Of a stretch of DNA of 64,000 nucleotides, positions 63,709-64,000 are shown piece by piece (positions within the stretch are counted from its first letter, which is position 1; every line of letters starts with the position of its first letter). The notes under the pieces were generated by a model, which did no database searches, was not told the origin of the DNA, and was given only the letters and a program-made list of their open reading frames with translations. The DNA comes from Tistrella mobilis (GTDB lineage Bacteria; Pseudomonadota; Alphaproteobacteria; Tistrellales; Tistrellaceae), in assembly GCF_041468085.1 (NCBI RefSeq), contig NZ_CP121017.1:3475676-3539675 (forward strand), in the 5' to 3' direction. The position numbers and the translations under genes are program-made.

Positions 63709-64000
63709 CAGACTGCCGCCTCGACATCCGCGGCGATCCGCTCCCGCAATGTGCGGTCCGGCAGCGGCCCCGATGCCGCCGCCAGATTCTCGCGGACATG
63801 GTCGACGCGGGTCGTGGCCGGAATGACGCAGGTCACCGCCGGATGCGCCAGGATGAATTTGAGCAGGGCCTGCGCCCAACTCGACACGCCCAGCTCACGC
63901 GACCAGCCGGGCAGCGGCACCCCCTCCAGCCGGCGGGTCAGCGCGCCCTGGCGGAAGGGCCGGTTGACGATCACCGCCTGGCCGCGATCGGCCGCAAGCG
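63708..64000 (-). CDS. Aldo/keto reductase, 3' end only
   Basis: About 96 C-terminal residues; the gene continues past the window. Visible: VIVNRPFRQGAL, WAQALLKFILAHPAVTCVIPATTRVDHVRENL, the NADPH-binding end of the AKR barrel (the xVIPxTxxxxHxxEN pattern). It overlaps the DUF6064 start, so the two genes are coupled. Substrate cannot be inferred from this part. Confidence 0.85.
   Translation of the reverse strand, partial: LAADRGQAVIVNRPFRQGALTRRLEGVPLPGWSRELGVSSWAQALLKFILAHPAVTCVIPATTRVDHVRENLAAASGPLPDRTLRERIAADVEAAV

Noticed and set aside
62975..63799. A 274-codon minus-strand frame overlapping DUF6064
   Set aside because: It reads the DUF6064 gene in the wrong frame; translation is Arg/Pro/Ala-rich with no membrane pattern.

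Overview
The window is high-GC DNA with dense genes, frequent ATGA/GTGA start-stop overlaps and strongly GC-biased third positions. Gene content (NMT1/THI5-type ABC transporter, OFA-family MFS, DUF1852 plus MetE-like pair, IclR/LysR regulators, DUF6064) suggests a soil or aquatic alphaproteobacterium, perhaps of the Rhodospirillales type. That taxonomic guess is inference. No rRNA, tRNA, CRISPR array or complete mobile element was found.

Left flank (1-15.7 kb): the 3' end of an unknown gene and its terminator; a four-gene ABC importer (ATPase, two permeases, NMT1/THI5-like binding protein); a membrane GGDEF-EAL protein with an intact cyclase motif but an eroded EAL domain; free methionine-(R)-sulfoxide reductase; an OFA-type MFS carrier with a LysR regulator; a MarR regulator with a DHA2 drug exporter; and an IclR regulator divergent from E1-alpha/E1-beta genes of a 2-oxoacid or acetoin dehydrogenase, with a cluster of 15-bp operator-like palindromes between them.

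Centre (15.7-56.2 kb): a locus built around one reading frame of about 29.7 kb on the minus strand. It encodes a surface or secreted protein of about 9,911 residues: an LEPR-type N-terminal motif, DUF4347, a parallel beta-helix, cadherin-like domains, two delta-60 beta-propeller blocks, about 52 cadherin repeats and a unique C-terminal tail. A TolC-family lipoprotein follows it on the same strand. Divergent from it are DUF6916 and three phage-tail-collar-domain proteins, plus a broken fourth copy. Facing these is a minus-strand operon of three unusual adaptor proteins: an RND/HlyD-type adaptor, a GAF-like plus HlyD protein, and a PqqD-like plus M50 protease plus HlyD fusion. There is no ABC ATPase and no RTX signal. 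I read this as a non-standard secretion and display system for a giant adhesin. The lower-GC gap at 50.6-51.5 kb holds a small Nif11-leader-like ORF and an orphan terminator.

Right flank (56.3-64 kb): a cytochrome c, an EamA-type transporter, an M20 metallohydrolase, a LysR regulator followed by mesX (DUF1852) and mesD (core methionine synthase), each preceded by a shared T-N11-A box, then a DUF6064 membrane protein and the 3' end of an aldo/keto reductase.

The adhesin gene shows repeat amplification at several scales: a near-identical 282-bp tandem array, a super-period of about 1.14 kb (four domains), a 555-bp duplication, and nested 756-bp and 2,283-bp duplications. Very long open frames on its opposite strand are shadows of this repeated coding sequence.
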